From NCBI GenBank assembly GCA_036378315.1, contig DASUWU010000177.1, forward strand, positions 29,743 to 93,742: DNA of 64,000 bases. The letters are read 5' to 3'. Both the position numbers and the translations under genes were made by a program. The first letter of the stretch is position 1, and each line of letters begins with the position of its first letter. The notes under the pieces are model-generated. The model saw nothing but the letters and a program-made list of their open reading frames with translations, was not told where the DNA came from and made no database searches. This document shows positions 42,945-52,293 of the stretch, piece by piece. This DNA comes from CALAED01 sp036378315 (GTDB lineage Bacteria > Actinomycetota > Actinomycetes > Streptosporangiales > Streptosporangiaceae).

Positions 42945-44300
42945 GTGGGTCGTCTCTTCGGTACCGACGGTGTGCGCGGCGTAGCCAACCGTGATCTCAC
43001 CGCGCCGCTCGCGATGGACCTGTCCGTCGCCGCCGCCCGCGTGCTCGGCGAAGTCGGCGCGCTGGCGGCCGGCGGCCAGGGGCGCGAGCGGCCGCTGGCC
43101 GTGGTCGGCCGCGATCCGCGGGCCTCGGGGGAGTTCCTTGAGGCGGCGGTGGTGGCCGGTCTGGCCAGCGCCGGCGTCGACGTGCTGCGGCTCGGCGTGT
43201 TGCCGACGCCGGCGGTCGCCCACCTCACCACGGCCCTGGGCGCCGACCTCGGCGTCATGCTGTCGGCCTCGCACAACCCGGCGCCCGACAACGGCATCAA
43301 GTTCTTCGACCGCAGCGGCTACAAGCTGGCGGACGAGATCGAGGACAGCATCGAGGCCCACCTCGGCACTGCGTGGGAGCCGCCGCGGGGCCCCGGCGTC
43401 GGGCGGGTGCGGGACGCCTACGACGAGGCCGAGCGGTACATCGCCTACCTGCTGTCCACGCTCTCCGCGCCGCTGGACGGGCTGCGCGTCGTCGTCGACT
43501 GCGCCAACGGCGCGGCGTTCATGGTGGCGCCCGAGGCGCTGCGCCGCGCCGGCGCCTCGGTGTCGACGATCGGGGCCGACCCGGACGGGCTGAACATCAA
43601 CGACGGCTGCGGCTCGACGCACCTCGACGCGCTGCGCCGGGCCGTCGTGGAGGGCGGCGCGGACGTCGGCATCGCCCACGACGGCGACGCCGACCGCTGC
43701 CTGGCCGTGACCGCCGCCGGCGAGGTCGTCGACGGCGACCAGATCATGGCCGTGCTCGCGCTCGAGCTGCGTGAGGCCGGCCGGCTGCCTGGCGACACGC
43801 TGGTCGCCACCGTCATGTCCAACCTCGGCTTCCGGCTGGCCATGCGGGAGGCCGGCATCGCCGTGGTCGAGACCGCCGTCGGCGACCGGTACGTCCTCGA
43901 GGCGATGAAGGGCGGCGGGTACGTCTTCGGCGGCGAGCAGTCCGGCCACGTCATCCTGCTCGACCACGCCACCACCGGCGACGGCGTGCTGACCGCGCTG
44001 CATCTGCTCGCCACCATGGCGCGCCGCGGGCTGCCGCTGGACGAGCTGGTCAAGGTGATGACCAGGCTGCCCCAGGTGCTCATCAACGTACGCGGCGTCG
44101 ACAAGACGAAGGCCGGGGCGTCGCCGGAGCTGGCGGCGGCGGTCGAGGCGGCCGAGGCCGAGCTCGGCGAGACCGGCCGGGTGCTCATCAGGCCCAGCGG
44201 GACCGAGCCCATGGTCCGGGTCATGGTCGAGGCCGCCCGCGAGGAGCAGGCGACGGCCGTCGCCGAACGGCTCGCCGAGGTCGTCAAGAAAGCGCTGTGA
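42945..44300 (+). CDS. glmM: Phosphoglucosamine mutase
   Basis: 451 residues from GTG 42945 (VGRLFGTDGVRGVANRDLT); a GTG at 42930 is in frame but lacks a ribosome-binding site. Converts glucosamine-6-phosphate to glucosamine-1-phosphate for UDP-GlcNAc and peptidoglycan. The phosphoserine is S109 in SASHNP; DGDADRC binds Mg2+; EQSGH is in the sugar loop; RPSGTEPMVR binds phosphate. The enzyme for the preceding step (glmS) is 5.4 kb downstream in this window. Confidence 0.97.
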   Translation: MGRLFGTDGVRGVANRDLTAPLAMDLSVAAARVLGEVGALAAGGQGRERPLAVVGRDPRASGEFLEAAVVAGLASAGVDVLRLGVLPTPAVAHLTTALGADLGVMLSASHNPAPDNGIKFFDRSGYKLADEIEDSIEAHLGTAWEPPRGPGVGRVRDAYDEAERYIAYLLSTLSAPLDGLRVVVDCANGAAFMVAPEALRRAGASVSTIGADPDGLNINDGCGSTHLDALRRAVVEGGADVGIAHDGDADRCLAVTAAGEVVDGDQIMAVLALELREAGRLPGDTLVATVMSNLGFRLAMREAGIAVVETAVGDRYVLEAMKGGGYVFGGEQSGHVILLDHATTGDGVLTALHLLATMARRGLPLDELVKVMTRLPQVLINVRGVDKTKAGASPELAAAVEAAEAELGETGRVLIRPSGTEPMVRVMVEAAREEQATAVAERLAEVVKKAL

Positions 44301-44302
44301 GG

Positions 44303-44316
44303 CCCGCTCACGCGGG
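44303..44316. terminator. Short hairpin between glmM and the ABC operon
   Basis: CCCGC (44303-44307) and GCGGG (44312-44316) with a 4-nt loop, directly after the glmM stop and before the end of the convergent ABC permease gene. A weak bidirectional terminator candidate. Confidence 0.35.
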
Positions 44317-44360
44317 AACGGCCGCCCCGTCGCACCGGGCCGGCGGTCCCGGACCTGGTG

Positions 44361-45077
44361 CTATTCGGCGCCGGTGATCGGCATGGTCCGCAGCCGCCCG
44401 GCGGCCAGCACCGCGCCGCCACAGGTCACGACGGCGAGGAACGCGACGGCGGCGCCCAGCGACACCTCGGAGGTCACCGCGGTCGCCGAGGTGAGCGAGT
44501 CGGCGACCGAGGTGGCCCACTGCAGGATCGACAGCTTCCTGGCCCCGGGCGCCACGTTGCCGATCAGCACTTCCCACACCAGGGCGTACAGCAGCCCGAT
44601 CGTGACCGCGAACCGGCTGACCACGGCCAGCGCCACGAACACCGCGCAGTAGGCCATGCCGCCGGCGAACACGCCGACGCCGAAGGCGACCGACAGCCGG
44701 GCGGTGTCCCCGGTGAGGATCATCCCGGCGACCAGCGTGGGCACCACGGCGAACAGCAGCACGAGGACGGCGGCCACCAGCAGCTTGGTCGTCGCGACGA
44801 CCGGACGCGGGATCGGCTTGGTCAGCACGTACATGATCTGGCCGTCGTCGATCTCGGGGGCGATCACGCCGGTGCCGGCGATCAGCGCAAGCAGCGGCAG
44901 CAGCGCCCCGAGCGCGAAGCGCTGCAGCACCGCCGTCGACGCGGTCAGGTCGTTGTAGCCGGTGGCCCGCAGCGTGACGGCCAGCAGGAGCAGGATCACC
45001 GGCAGCACGAGCAGGAGCAGCGCCCGGCGGCGGCCGAGCATCCCGCGGAAGGTGATGTAGGCGATGGTCGCGTTCAT
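44361..45077 (-). CDS. ABC-2 type transporter permease (system 1)
   Basis: 238 residues with six hydrophobic segments starting near residue 19 (RRRALLLLVLPVILLLLAV). The PEIDDGQIMYVLTKPIPRP stretch is typical of ABC-2 (NatB-like) exporter permeases. It lies 13 nt after the ATPase gene at 45091-46002 and is probably its membrane partner. Substrate unknown. Confidence 0.85.
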   Translation of the reverse strand: MNATIAYITFRGMLGRRRALLLLVLPVILLLLAVTLRATGYNDLTASTAVLQRFALGALLPLLALIAGTGVIAPEIDDGQIMYVLTKPIPRPVVATTKLLVAAVLVLLFAVVPTLVAGMILTGDTARLSVAFGVGVFAGGMAYCAVFVALAVVSRFAVTIGLLYALVWEVLIGNVAPGARKLSILQWATSVADSLTSATAVTSEVSLGAAVAFLAVVTCGGAVLAAGRLRTMPITGAE

Positions 45078-45090
45078 GGGTGATCCAACC

Positions 45091-46002
45091 TCACGAGGAC
45101 ACCAGGTAGGAGAACACGCTCTCGAGGGACTCGTCGGCCGGGGAGACCTCGAGCAGGCGGACGTCGGCGTCCCGCGCCACCCTGGGCAGCAGCCACGTGA
45201 AGCGGCGGAAGTCCACCGCCTCGACCCGCAGGCCGGAGTCGGTGAGCTGCACGCTGCGCGCCGAGTCGTCCGCGATGATCGCGGCGGCCAGCCGGCGGTC
45301 GTCGGCCGACCGTACGGCGAACACGTGCGGCCGGTCGGTCATCAGCCGGCGGATCGCCCGGAAGTCACCGGAGGCCGCGTGCCGCCCCGCCACGACCACC
45401 TCGATGTGCCCGGCCAGCCGCTCGACCTCTTCGAGGATGTGCGAGCTGAACAGGATCGTGCGGCCCTCGGCGGCCATCCGCCGGATGAGGTCCATGAGCT
45501 GCAGCCGCTGCCGCGGGTCCATCCCGTTGAACGGTTCGTCGAGCAGCAGCACCGGCGGGTCGTGGACCAGCGCGGCGGCCATCTTGACGCGCTGCTTCAT
45601 GCCTTTGGAGTAGGTGCCGATCTGCCGGTCCCTGGCGTACTCCATCTCGACCAGCGCCAGCGCCCGCCGCGCCGCGGCGGCCGGGTCGGCCAGCTTGTGC
45701 AGCTTGGCCATGGCGAGCACGAACTGCCAGCCGGTGAGGAAGTCGTAGGCCGCCTCGCGCTCGGGCACCAGGCCGATGTGCCGGTAGACCTGCTGGTTCG
45801 CCCAGATCCGCGCGCCGTCGAGGGTGACCGTGCCGGCCGACGGGGCCAGGAACCCGCCCATCATGTGGATGAGGGTCGACTTGCCGGCGCCGTTCGGCCC
45901 GAGGAGCCCGGTCACGCCGGGCCCGATCCGCATCGACACGCCGTTGACCGCGACGACGTTGCCGTACCACCGCGACACCTCGTCGAGCCGCAACTCGGCC
46001 AT
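45091..46002 (-). CDS. ABC transporter ATP-binding protein (system 1)
   Basis: 303 residues. Walker A GPNGAGKST at ~35-43, signature YSKGMKQRVKMAAALVHDP, Walker B VLLLDEP, and the H-loop SSHIL. A ~75-residue C-terminal domain follows, as in NatA/CcmA-type exporter ATPases. Its ATG directly abuts the stop of the permease gene upstream (46003), so the four ABC genes form one operon. Confidence 0.92.
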   Translation of the reverse strand: MAELRLDEVSRWYGNVVAVNGVSMRIGPGVTGLLGPNGAGKSTLIHMMGGFLAPSAGTVTLDGARIWANQQVYRHIGLVPEREAAYDFLTGWQFVLAMAKLHKLADPAAAARRALALVEMEYARDRQIGTYSKGMKQRVKMAAALVHDPPVLLLDEPFNGMDPRQRLQLMDLIRRMAAEGRTILFSSHILEEVERLAGHIEVVVAGRHAASGDFRAIRRLMTDRPHVFAVRSADDRRLAAAIIADDSARSVQLTDSGLRVEAVDFRRFTWLLPRVARDADVRLLEVSPADESLESVFSYLVSS

Positions 46003-46920
46003 CTAGCTCACCCCCGCCTTCCTGAACCGGGCGTACAGGATGCCGACGGCGGCCACGATCAGCGCCAGGCATATCGCCAGGAACACCGGGCCGCCGTAGG
46101 GTGTCGGCGGCGGTTGCGGCGTCGCGGCCTGGGCGCCGAGCAGCCGCACCTGCACGCCGTCGACCAGGTAGAAGGGCGTGAACGCGCCGGCCCAACCCTC
46201 GAGCGCGTACCTGGACTGCGATTCGGCGATGCCCTGGACGATGCCGACGACCGTGAACGAGACCAGGTAAACCGCGATCACGCCGGCGACGCCGAACCCG
46301 CGGCGCGGGGTGAACGCGGCGATCACGAGGCCGAGCGCGGCCAGGACCAGCGCGAACAGCACGCAGCCCGCCAGACCTTCGAGGTAGTGGGCGGTGTGCT
46401 GGCCGACGCTCGGCAGCTTCGGGGGCGGTGGGCCGCCCAGGGTCGGCTTCTTCGGCTCGCGGGTCGCCAGCGCACCCGCGTACAGCAGCGTGACGGGCGT
46501 CGCCAGCAGGATGAACAGCGCCGTCGCCAGCGCGCCGAACTTGGCCAGCACGTAGTCGAAGCGGCCGACCGGGCGCGAGAAGTACAGCGGCACGACGTGG
46601 AAGCGCAGCTCGCGCGACGCGACCACCGGCGCCTGCGTGGCCAGGAAGATCGCGATGAGCGGCTGCAGGTACACCGCGTACGCCGAGTACCTGATCAGCG
46701 CCCTGGGCTCTTTGGTCAGCGCGAGCGCGGCCACGCTGCCGACCGCGGGCAGCAGCATCGCGGCGAACAGCAGGAACGGCATGACCTTGGCCTTGGCCGG
46801 GCGCCCCAGGCCGTACGCGGCGCGCAGGTTGTGCGTGAACAGCGACCGCAGCACGTACGCCCGTCCAAGACGCTGCCCGTCGTAGTGCCGGTAGCCGATG
46901 TCGTGGATGGTGCTCGTCAT
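46003..46920 (-). CDS. ABC transporter permease (system 2)
   Basis: 305 residues from ATG 46920, which overlaps the upstream ATPase stop (ATGA). Begins MTSTIHDIGYRHYDGQRLGRAYVLRSL, a motif I have seen in actinobacterial ABC-2 permeases, with about six membrane segments and a Pro-rich loop (KKPTLGGPPPPKLPS, ~residues 175-190). Coupled to the gene at 46917-47825. Confidence 0.85.
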   Translation of the reverse strand: MTSTIHDIGYRHYDGQRLGRAYVLRSLFTHNLRAAYGLGRPAKAKVMPFLLFAAMLLPAVGSVAALALTKEPRALIRYSAYAVYLQPLIAIFLATQAPVVASRELRFHVVPLYFSRPVGRFDYVLAKFGALATALFILLATPVTLLYAGALATREPKKPTLGGPPPPKLPSVGQHTAHYLEGLAGCVLFALVLAALGLVIAAFTPRRGFGVAGVIAVYLVSFTVVGIVQGIAESQSRYALEGWAGAFTPFYLVDGVQVRLLGAQAATPQPPPTPYGGPVFLAICLALIVAAVGILYARFRKAGVS

Positions 46921-47825
46921 AGCTCGGGGCCTCCCGCCGCGAAGACCTCTTCGATGTGGTGGCGGCGCTGCTCCATCCGGATCAGGCACAGGTCGAGCTC
47001 GGCCACCCCGTCCCTGATGGCGTCGAAGGTGCGCTCGCCGGCGATGTCGACCAGCAGGAACCGCCCCTCGGGCCGCACCCGCGCCCCCGCCTGCGTCAGC
47101 CGGACGCCGAGCTTCTCCGCGCCCTCGTCCACCTCGACCACCAGCACGCCGCTGGCCTCGGTGAACGAGGCCACCGCCTGCGAGCGCAGCAGCCGGCCGC
47201 CGTCGATGATCACGACGTGGTCGCAGATCCGCTCCAGCTCGCCGAGCAGGTGCGAGGTCACCAGCACGCTGATGCCGAACTCGGTGCCGATCCGGCGGAT
47301 GAGCGCGAGCATCTCGTCGCGTCCTGCCGGGTCGAGCCCGTTCGTCGGCTCGTCGAGGAACACCAGCTTGGGGTCGTGCACCAGGGCCTGTGCCAGCTTG
47401 ACCCGCTGCCGCATCCCGGTCGAGTAGCCCCCGATGGGCCGGTAGCGCTCCTCGTAGAGCCCGACGTGGCGCAGCGTGTCGGCGGCCCGCTCGCGGGCGG
47501 CGGTGGCCGGCAGCCCCGACATCCGCGCCATGTGGACGACGAACTCGGTGGCCGGCATGTCGGGCGGCAGGCACTCGTGCTCCGGCATGTAGCCGACTTG
47601 CTCTCTGATGCGGCCGCCGTCCCCGGCGATGTCCAGCCCGAGGACGGCGGCGGCGCCGCCGGTCGGGGGGAGCAGCCCCAACAAGATCTTGATGAGCGTC
47701 GACTTGCCAGCCCCGTTGGCGCCGACGAGCCCCACGACCCCCGGCTCCACCTGGACGGTCAGCGCGTCCAGCGCGGTCACGCCGGGGAACCTCATCGTCA
47801 GGCCCTGGGTGGCGATGATCGGCAT
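46917..47825 (-). CDS. ABC transporter ATP-binding protein (system 2)
   Basis: 302 residues. Walker A GANGAGKST, signature YSTGMRQRVKLAQALVHDP, Walker B LVFLDEP and H-loop TSHLL, plus a C-terminal accessory domain. First gene of the four-gene minus-strand operon (ATPase-permease-ATPase-permease). Sequence similarity between the two ATPases suggests duplication; they may form one heteromeric exporter or two. No substrate clue. Confidence 0.92.
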   Translation of the reverse strand: MPIIATQGLTMRFPGVTALDALTVQVEPGVVGLVGANGAGKSTLIKILLGLLPPTGGAAAVLGLDIAGDGGRIREQVGYMPEHECLPPDMPATEFVVHMARMSGLPATAARERAADTLRHVGLYEERYRPIGGYSTGMRQRVKLAQALVHDPKLVFLDEPTNGLDPAGRDEMLALIRRIGTEFGISVLVTSHLLGELERICDHVVIIDGGRLLRSQAVASFTEASGVLVVEVDEGAEKLGVRLTQAGARVRPEGRFLLVDIAGERTFDAIRDGVAELDLCLIRMEQRRHHIEEVFAAGGPEL

Positions 47826-47985
47826 GTTCCGAACCTAGTGGAGCAACCCGGCGGCCGCCTCACCCTGAAGAGCTACCTCCGATCGTTCGGCCCCTTCTTG
47901 CGAACGACCTCGGACTCCACAACGGCGATGAATGTTCGCCGTTTTGTGGGCATATCACCATAAAAACCCCGCCTGGAGCGTGATC

Positions 47986-48681
47986 ATGGCTCGGATGCGC
48001 CGAGCTGTTCCCGCCGCCGTCGCGGCGACCCTCGTGGCCGTGACCGCCGCCTGCGCCGTGCCGGTGTCGCCCGGCGCCGCCGGCACCCCGTCCGGCACCA
48101 CGTCCCACACCACGTCAGGACACGGCGGGGCCGCCGCCCGCCACGCGGGGAAGGCCAGCAAGGAGCTGGCCGGCCTCGACGTCGCCGCGGCCGGCAGCGA
48201 CGCGGGGTACGCCCGCGACCGGTTCGGCCAGCGCTGGGAGGACACCGACCACAACGGCTGCGACACCCGCAACGACATCCTCGCCCGCGATCTCGACGGC
48301 GTGGCCAGACGTGGCCGCTGCGTCGTCGTCCACGGCCGGCTCGACGACCCTTACACCGGACACGACGTGACCTTCACCAAGGCGCACGCCGTCGAGGTGC
48401 AGATCGACCACATCTACCCGCTGGCGCTCGCCTGGCGGATGGGCGCGGCCGGCTGGAGCGAGGCGAAGCGTACGGACTTCGCCAACGACCGCGACAACCT
48501 GCTCGCCGTCTGGGGCCGGCCGAACGAGCAGAAGGGCGATTCCGGTCCTTCCGAGTGGCGGCCGCGCAAGGCCTTCCAGTGCGCGTACGCGGTCAAGTTC
48601 GTCGGCGTCGCGGCGGAGTACGACCTGGCGGTGACCCGCTCCGATCACGACGCGCTCGCCGACATGCTCGCGACCTGCTGA
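47986..48681 (+). CDS. Secreted HNH-type endonuclease family protein (lipoprotein-like signal)
   Basis: 231 residues from ATG 47986 (TGGAG upstream). The N-terminus is a signal peptide ending VTAAC, an imperfect lipobox with Cys at ~21. The C-terminal ~150 residues match the DUF1524/GmrSD-C-like HNH family found as secreted actinobacterial nucleases: YxRDxFGQxWxDTDxNGCDTRND, QIDHIYPLALAW (D141-H142) and the N167/N171 pair (FANDRDNLLAV). A surface nuclease for scavenging or competition would fit; no immunity gene is adjacent. Confidence 0.8.
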   Translation: MARMRRAVPAAVAATLVAVTAACAVPVSPGAAGTPSGTTSHTTSGHGGAAARHAGKASKELAGLDVAAAGSDAGYARDRFGQRWEDTDHNGCDTRNDILARDLDGVARRGRCVVVHGRLDDPYTGHDVTFTKAHAVEVQIDHIYPLALAWRMGAAGWSEAKRTDFANDRDNLLAVWGRPNEQKGDSGPSEWRPRKAFQCAYAVKFVGVAAEYDLAVTRSDHDALADMLATC

Positions 48682-48711
48682 CCGAGCCGAGGCCGGCCCG
48701 GCCTGGCCGCC

Positions 48712-49650
48712 CTAGATGCGCCGGAGCCTGATCCGCTGGACGCTGTGGTCGCGCGCCTTGTGGAGGACCAGGGTGGCGCGGTCGCGGGTCGGGAGGATGT
48801 TGGAGACGAGGTTCACCTCGTTGATGTCCCGCCAGACCTGCTCGGCGAAGGCCGCGACCTCGTCCTCGTCGAGCTGGGTGAACTGGTGGAAGTACGACTG
48901 CGGATCGGTGAACGCGCCGCGCCACAGCGCGAAGAGCCGGTCGACGAACCACTGCCTGATGTCCTCGATGCGGGCGTCGACGTAGATGGAGAAGTCGAAG
49001 TAGTCCGAGATCGCCAGCGCGCCGGGCGGCGCGGCCTGCAGCACGTTGAGGCCTTCGATGATGAGGACGTCGGGCCGGCCGACCACCTGGCCGGCATCGG
49101 GCACGATGTCGTACGACAGGTGGGAGTACACCGGAATCGAGACCTGGTCGACGCCCGCCTTCATCGCCGCGACGAACCGGACGAGGGCGCGCCGGTCGTA
49201 CGACTCGGGAAAACCTTTGCGATCCATGATCCCGCGTTCGACCAGCGTGGCGTTCGGGTAGAGGAAGCTGTCCGTCGTGACCAGCTCGACGCGCGGCCGG
49301 TCCGGCCATTGCGCCAGCAGCGTGCGCAGCAACCGCGAGATGGTGGACTTGCCGACCGCGACGCTGCCGGCCACCCCGATGATGAACGGGGTCGGCGGCA
49401 CCGGCTCGGACAGGAAGGTGCTGACCGTGTCCCGCAGCCGGCCGTCGGCGGCGGCGAACAGCCCGAGCAGGCGGGACAGCGGCAGGTAGACGTCCTCGAC
49501 CTCGGCGATGTCGATGGGGTCGCGCAGGCCGCGCAGCTTCTCGAGCTCCTCGGCCGTGAGGTCGAGCGGGGTGCTCTCGCGCAGCGCCCGCCACGCCGCG
49601 CGGTCGAACTCGACGTACGGGCTCGGCGCACCGTCCCACCCGGTGTTCAT
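48712..49650 (-). CDS. coaA: Type I pantothenate kinase
   Basis: 312 residues from ATG 49650; GTG 49659 would add three. Phosphorylates pantothenate, the first and regulated step of CoA synthesis. P-loop GVAGSVAVGKST, TTDSFLYPN, PVYSHLSYDIVP and IIEGLNVLQ are CoaA motifs. There is no clear Shine-Dalgarno; TAAAGT ends 7 nt before the ATG in transcript orientation, so the mRNA may be leaderless. Divergent from glmS across 79 bp. Confidence 0.96.
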   Translation of the reverse strand: MNTGWDGAPSPYVEFDRAAWRALRESTPLDLTAEELEKLRGLRDPIDIAEVEDVYLPLSRLLGLFAAADGRLRDTVSTFLSEPVPPTPFIIGVAGSVAVGKSTISRLLRTLLAQWPDRPRVELVTTDSFLYPNATLVERGIMDRKGFPESYDRRALVRFVAAMKAGVDQVSIPVYSHLSYDIVPDAGQVVGRPDVLIIEGLNVLQAAPPGALAISDYFDFSIYVDARIEDIRQWFVDRLFALWRGAFTDPQSYFHQFTQLDEDEVAAFAEQVWRDINEVNLVSNILPTRDRATLVLHKARDHSVQRIRLRRI

Positions 49651-49729
49651 GGCATGCACTTTATTGGGCGTAATAGCTGCTACGTCGCCCGACCGACCAC
49701 GAGACGGCGATGAAGCTTAGCCTTGTCGC
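49651..49729. promoter_or_regulatory. coaA / glmS divergent promoter region
   Basis: 79 bp. On the plus strand TAGCCT (49718-49723) ends 6 nt before the glmS ATG; on the minus strand TAAAGT ends 7 nt before the coaA ATG. Neither gene has a Shine-Dalgarno, so both transcripts are probably leaderless. The -35 boxes are weak. No GlmS ribozyme is present. Confidence 0.5.
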
Positions 49730-51574
49730 ATGTGCGGAATCATCGGATACGCAGGGTCACGGCCGGCTCTGCAGATCGTCATCGACGGGCTTGCCCGCCT
49801 CGAGTACCGCGGGTACGACTCCGCCGGCGTGGCCATCGCCGCCGATGGGAAGGTCACCACGGCCAGGCGCGCCGGCAAGCTCGGCAAGCTGCGGGAGGCC
49901 CTCGCGGCCTCCCCGCCGCCGGCCGGACAGGTGGGCATCGGGCACACGAGGTGGGCCACGCACGGCCCGCCGACCGACCGGAACGCCCACCCCCACCGCG
50001 ACTGCGGCGGCGCGATCGCCGTCGTGCACAACGGCATCATCGAGAACTTCGCCAAGTTGCGCGACAAGCTGGAAAAGGGCGGCCACACCCTCGCCTCCGA
50101 CACCGACACCGAGGTCGTCGCCCACCTGCTCGAGGACGCGATGGCGACCGAGCACGACCTGACCGAGGCGATGCGGGCGGTCTGCCGGCGACTCGACGGC
50201 GCCTTCACCCTGGTCGCCGTGCACGCCGACCAGCCCGGTGTCGTCGTCGGGGCCCGGCGCAACTCGCCGCTCGTCGTCGGCCTGGGCGACGGCGAGAACT
50301 TCCTCGCCAGCGATGTCTCCGCCTTCATCGAGCACACGCGCGACGCGATCGAGCTCGGCCAGGACCAGGTCGTCGAGGTGCGCCGCGACGGCGTCGAGGT
50401 GACCGACTTCGACGGCAACCCGGGCGACGTGAAGGAATACCACGTCGACTGGGACGTGTCGGCCGCCGAGAAGGGCGGTTTCGACTACTTCATGCTCAAG
50501 GAGATCGCCGAGCAGCCGCAGGCGGTCGCCGACACCCTGCTCGGCCGGGTCGGCGCGGACGGCCGGCTGACGCTGGACGAGATGCGGCTGTCCGATGACG
50601 AGATCCGCGAGGTCGACAAGATCATCATCGTGGCGTGCGGCACCGCGTACCACGCCGGGCTCATCGCCAAGTACGCCATCGAGCACTGGGCGCAGATCCC
50701 CTGCGAGGTGGAGCTGGCCAGCGAGTTCCGCTACCGCGACCCGATCCTCACCCGCACCACCCTGGTCATCGCGATCTCGCAGTCCGGCGAGACCATGGAC
50801 ACGCTGATGGCCGTACGGCACGCTCGCGAGCAGCGCGCCAGGGTCCTCGGCATCTGCAACGTCAACGGCTCGACGATCCCCCGCGAGTGCGACGGCGTCC
50901 TCTACACCCATGCCGGCCCCGAGATCGCGGTCGCCTCGACCAAGGCGTTCCTCACCCAGCTGGTGGCCGTCTACCTGGTCGCCCTCTACATCGCGCAGAC
51001 CAGGGGCACCAAGTGGGCCGACGAGGTCTTCGCCGTCGTCCAGCTCCTGGCCGGCATGCCGGCGAAGGTCGAGAAGGTACTCGAGACCATGGAGCCGGTG
51101 CGCGCGCTGGCCAGGTCGCTGTCCGGCGAGCGCTGCGTGCTGTTCCTCGGCCGGCACGTCGGCTACCCGGTGGCGCTGGAAGGCGCGCTCAAGCTCAAGG
51201 AGCTGGCCTACATGCACGCCGAGGGCTTCGCCGCCGGCGAGCTCAAGCACGGCCCGATCGCCCTGGTCGAGGAGAACCTGCCGGTCGTGGTCGTGGTGCC
51301 GCCGCGCGCCCGCGACGTGCTGCACGAGAAGATCGTCTCGAACATCCAGGAGATCAGGGCGCGCGGCGCCAGGACGATCGTGATCGCCGAGGACGGGGAC
51401 GAGTCCGTCGTGCCGTACGCCGACACCCTGCTGCGCGTTCCCGCCGTGCCGACCCTGCTCCAGCCGCTGGTCACCACGGTTCCGCTACAGGTGTTCGCCT
51501 GCGAGCTCGCCACCGCCAAGGGCCATGACGTCGACCAGCCGCGCAACCTCGCCAAATCGGTGACGGTGGAATAA
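49730..51574 (+). CDS. glmS: Glutamine-fructose-6-phosphate aminotransferase (isomerizing)
   Basis: 614 residues from ATG (MCGIIGYAGSRPAL). Makes glucosamine-6-phosphate from fructose-6-phosphate and glutamine. Cys2 becomes the N-terminal nucleophile; the glutaminase half has GHTRWATHG and HNGIIENF; two SIS domains (SQSGETMDTL, HAEGFAAGELKHGP) bind the sugar; it ends AKSVTVE. Full length. It is followed by a strong terminator and is a single-gene unit. Confidence 0.97.
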   Translation: MCGIIGYAGSRPALQIVIDGLARLEYRGYDSAGVAIAADGKVTTARRAGKLGKLREALAASPPPAGQVGIGHTRWATHGPPTDRNAHPHRDCGGAIAVVHNGIIENFAKLRDKLEKGGHTLASDTDTEVVAHLLEDAMATEHDLTEAMRAVCRRLDGAFTLVAVHADQPGVVVGARRNSPLVVGLGDGENFLASDVSAFIEHTRDAIELGQDQVVEVRRDGVEVTDFDGNPGDVKEYHVDWDVSAAEKGGFDYFMLKEIAEQPQAVADTLLGRVGADGRLTLDEMRLSDDEIREVDKIIIVACGTAYHAGLIAKYAIEHWAQIPCEVELASEFRYRDPILTRTTLVIAISQSGETMDTLMAVRHAREQRARVLGICNVNGSTIPRECDGVLYTHAGPEIAVASTKAFLTQLVAVYLVALYIAQTRGTKWADEVFAVVQLLAGMPAKVEKVLETMEPVRALARSLSGERCVLFLGRHVGYPVALEGALKLKELAYMHAEGFAAGELKHGPIALVEENLPVVVVVPPRARDVLHEKIVSNIQEIRARGARTIVIAEDGDESVVPYADTLLRVPAVPTLLQPLVTTVPLQVFACELATAKGHDVDQPRNLAKSVTVE

Positions 51575-51883
51575 CGCATCGGGGCGCTGCCGGTCCGGGA
51601 AAATCCGGCGGCAGCGCCCCGTGGGGTTGTGCAATATGGAAAACCGGACAAGCCGGATTACTTAGAGGTGGTCATCGATTCGGCCTGCCTGTCGCTTTGT
51701 GCCGGGCGGGCTTCTCGCCACCTCAACGCAGCCGCCGGACGGGCATCGCGCACAGCGTAGCGCCGCCGTATGTTCGCCGGCAGGATCTTGTGGAGAAAAC
51801 TCGGCGGGCCTCGGTCCCGGTATCGATGGCGAATAGGCCGCCGCGCGCGCTGCCGCGGGGCCGGGCATGGCACCCTGGGACAG
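51575..51883. other. glmS-acpS intergenic region
   Basis: 309 bp without a supported gene. The glmS terminator takes up the start. The rest has no ORF with family similarity and no clear -35/-10 pair; a short repeat of GCCGGCGGG-like motifs is seen near 51690-51785. Confidence 0.5.
51580..51621 (+). terminator. glmS terminator
   Basis: A perfect 13-bp stem (51580-51592 with 51609-51621) with a 16-nt loop, 5 nt after the glmS stop, followed by TGGGGTTGTG. Confidence 0.85.
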
Positions 51884-52237
51884 GTGATCGTCGGTGTGGG
51901 CATCGACGTCGTCGACGTCGAACGGTTCGAACGGAGCCTGGCCAGGACGCCCCAGCTTCGTACCCGGCTGTTCGTCGCGGCCGAGCGCGGTCTCGCGACC
52001 GCTTCGCTGGCCGCCCGGTTCGCCGCCAAGGAGGCGCTGGCCAAGGCGCTCGGCGCGCCGCCCGGGCTGCGCTGGACCGACGCCGAGGTGCGCACGGCCG
52101 CGGACGGGCGCCCCAGCCTGCACGTCACCGGCACGGTCGAGGCCGCCGCGCGCCGGCTCGGGGTGGCCGGCTGGCACGTGTCGCTGAGCCACGACGGCGG
52201 CATCGCGACCGCGATCGTCATCGCCGAGAGCCGGTGA
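51884..52237 (+). CDS. acpS: Holo-[acyl-carrier-protein] synthase
   Basis: 117 residues from GTG 51884 (VIVGVGIDVVDVERFERSLA); a longer in-frame extension to 51770 does not match the family. Transfers 4'-phosphopantetheine from CoA to acyl carrier protein. GIDVVDVERF supplies the Mg2+ aspartate and RFAAKEALAKALG the glutamate; SLSHDGGIATA closes the site. CoaA, its upstream pathway partner, is in the same window. Confidence 0.95.
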   Translation: MIVGVGIDVVDVERFERSLARTPQLRTRLFVAAERGLATASLAARFAAKEALAKALGAPPGLRWTDAEVRTAADGRPSLHVTGTVEAAARRLGVAGWHVSLSHDGGIATAIVIAESR

Positions 52238-52293
52238 GGGGCGGCGCCGGACGCGGGTGACAGCGCGACAGCGAGTGACGGGGAGACGCGAGG

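Noticed and set aside
49651..49729. GlmS ribozyme upstream of glmS
   Set aside because: The spacer is only 79 bp, and no ribozyme core can fit upstream of an apparently leaderless start.
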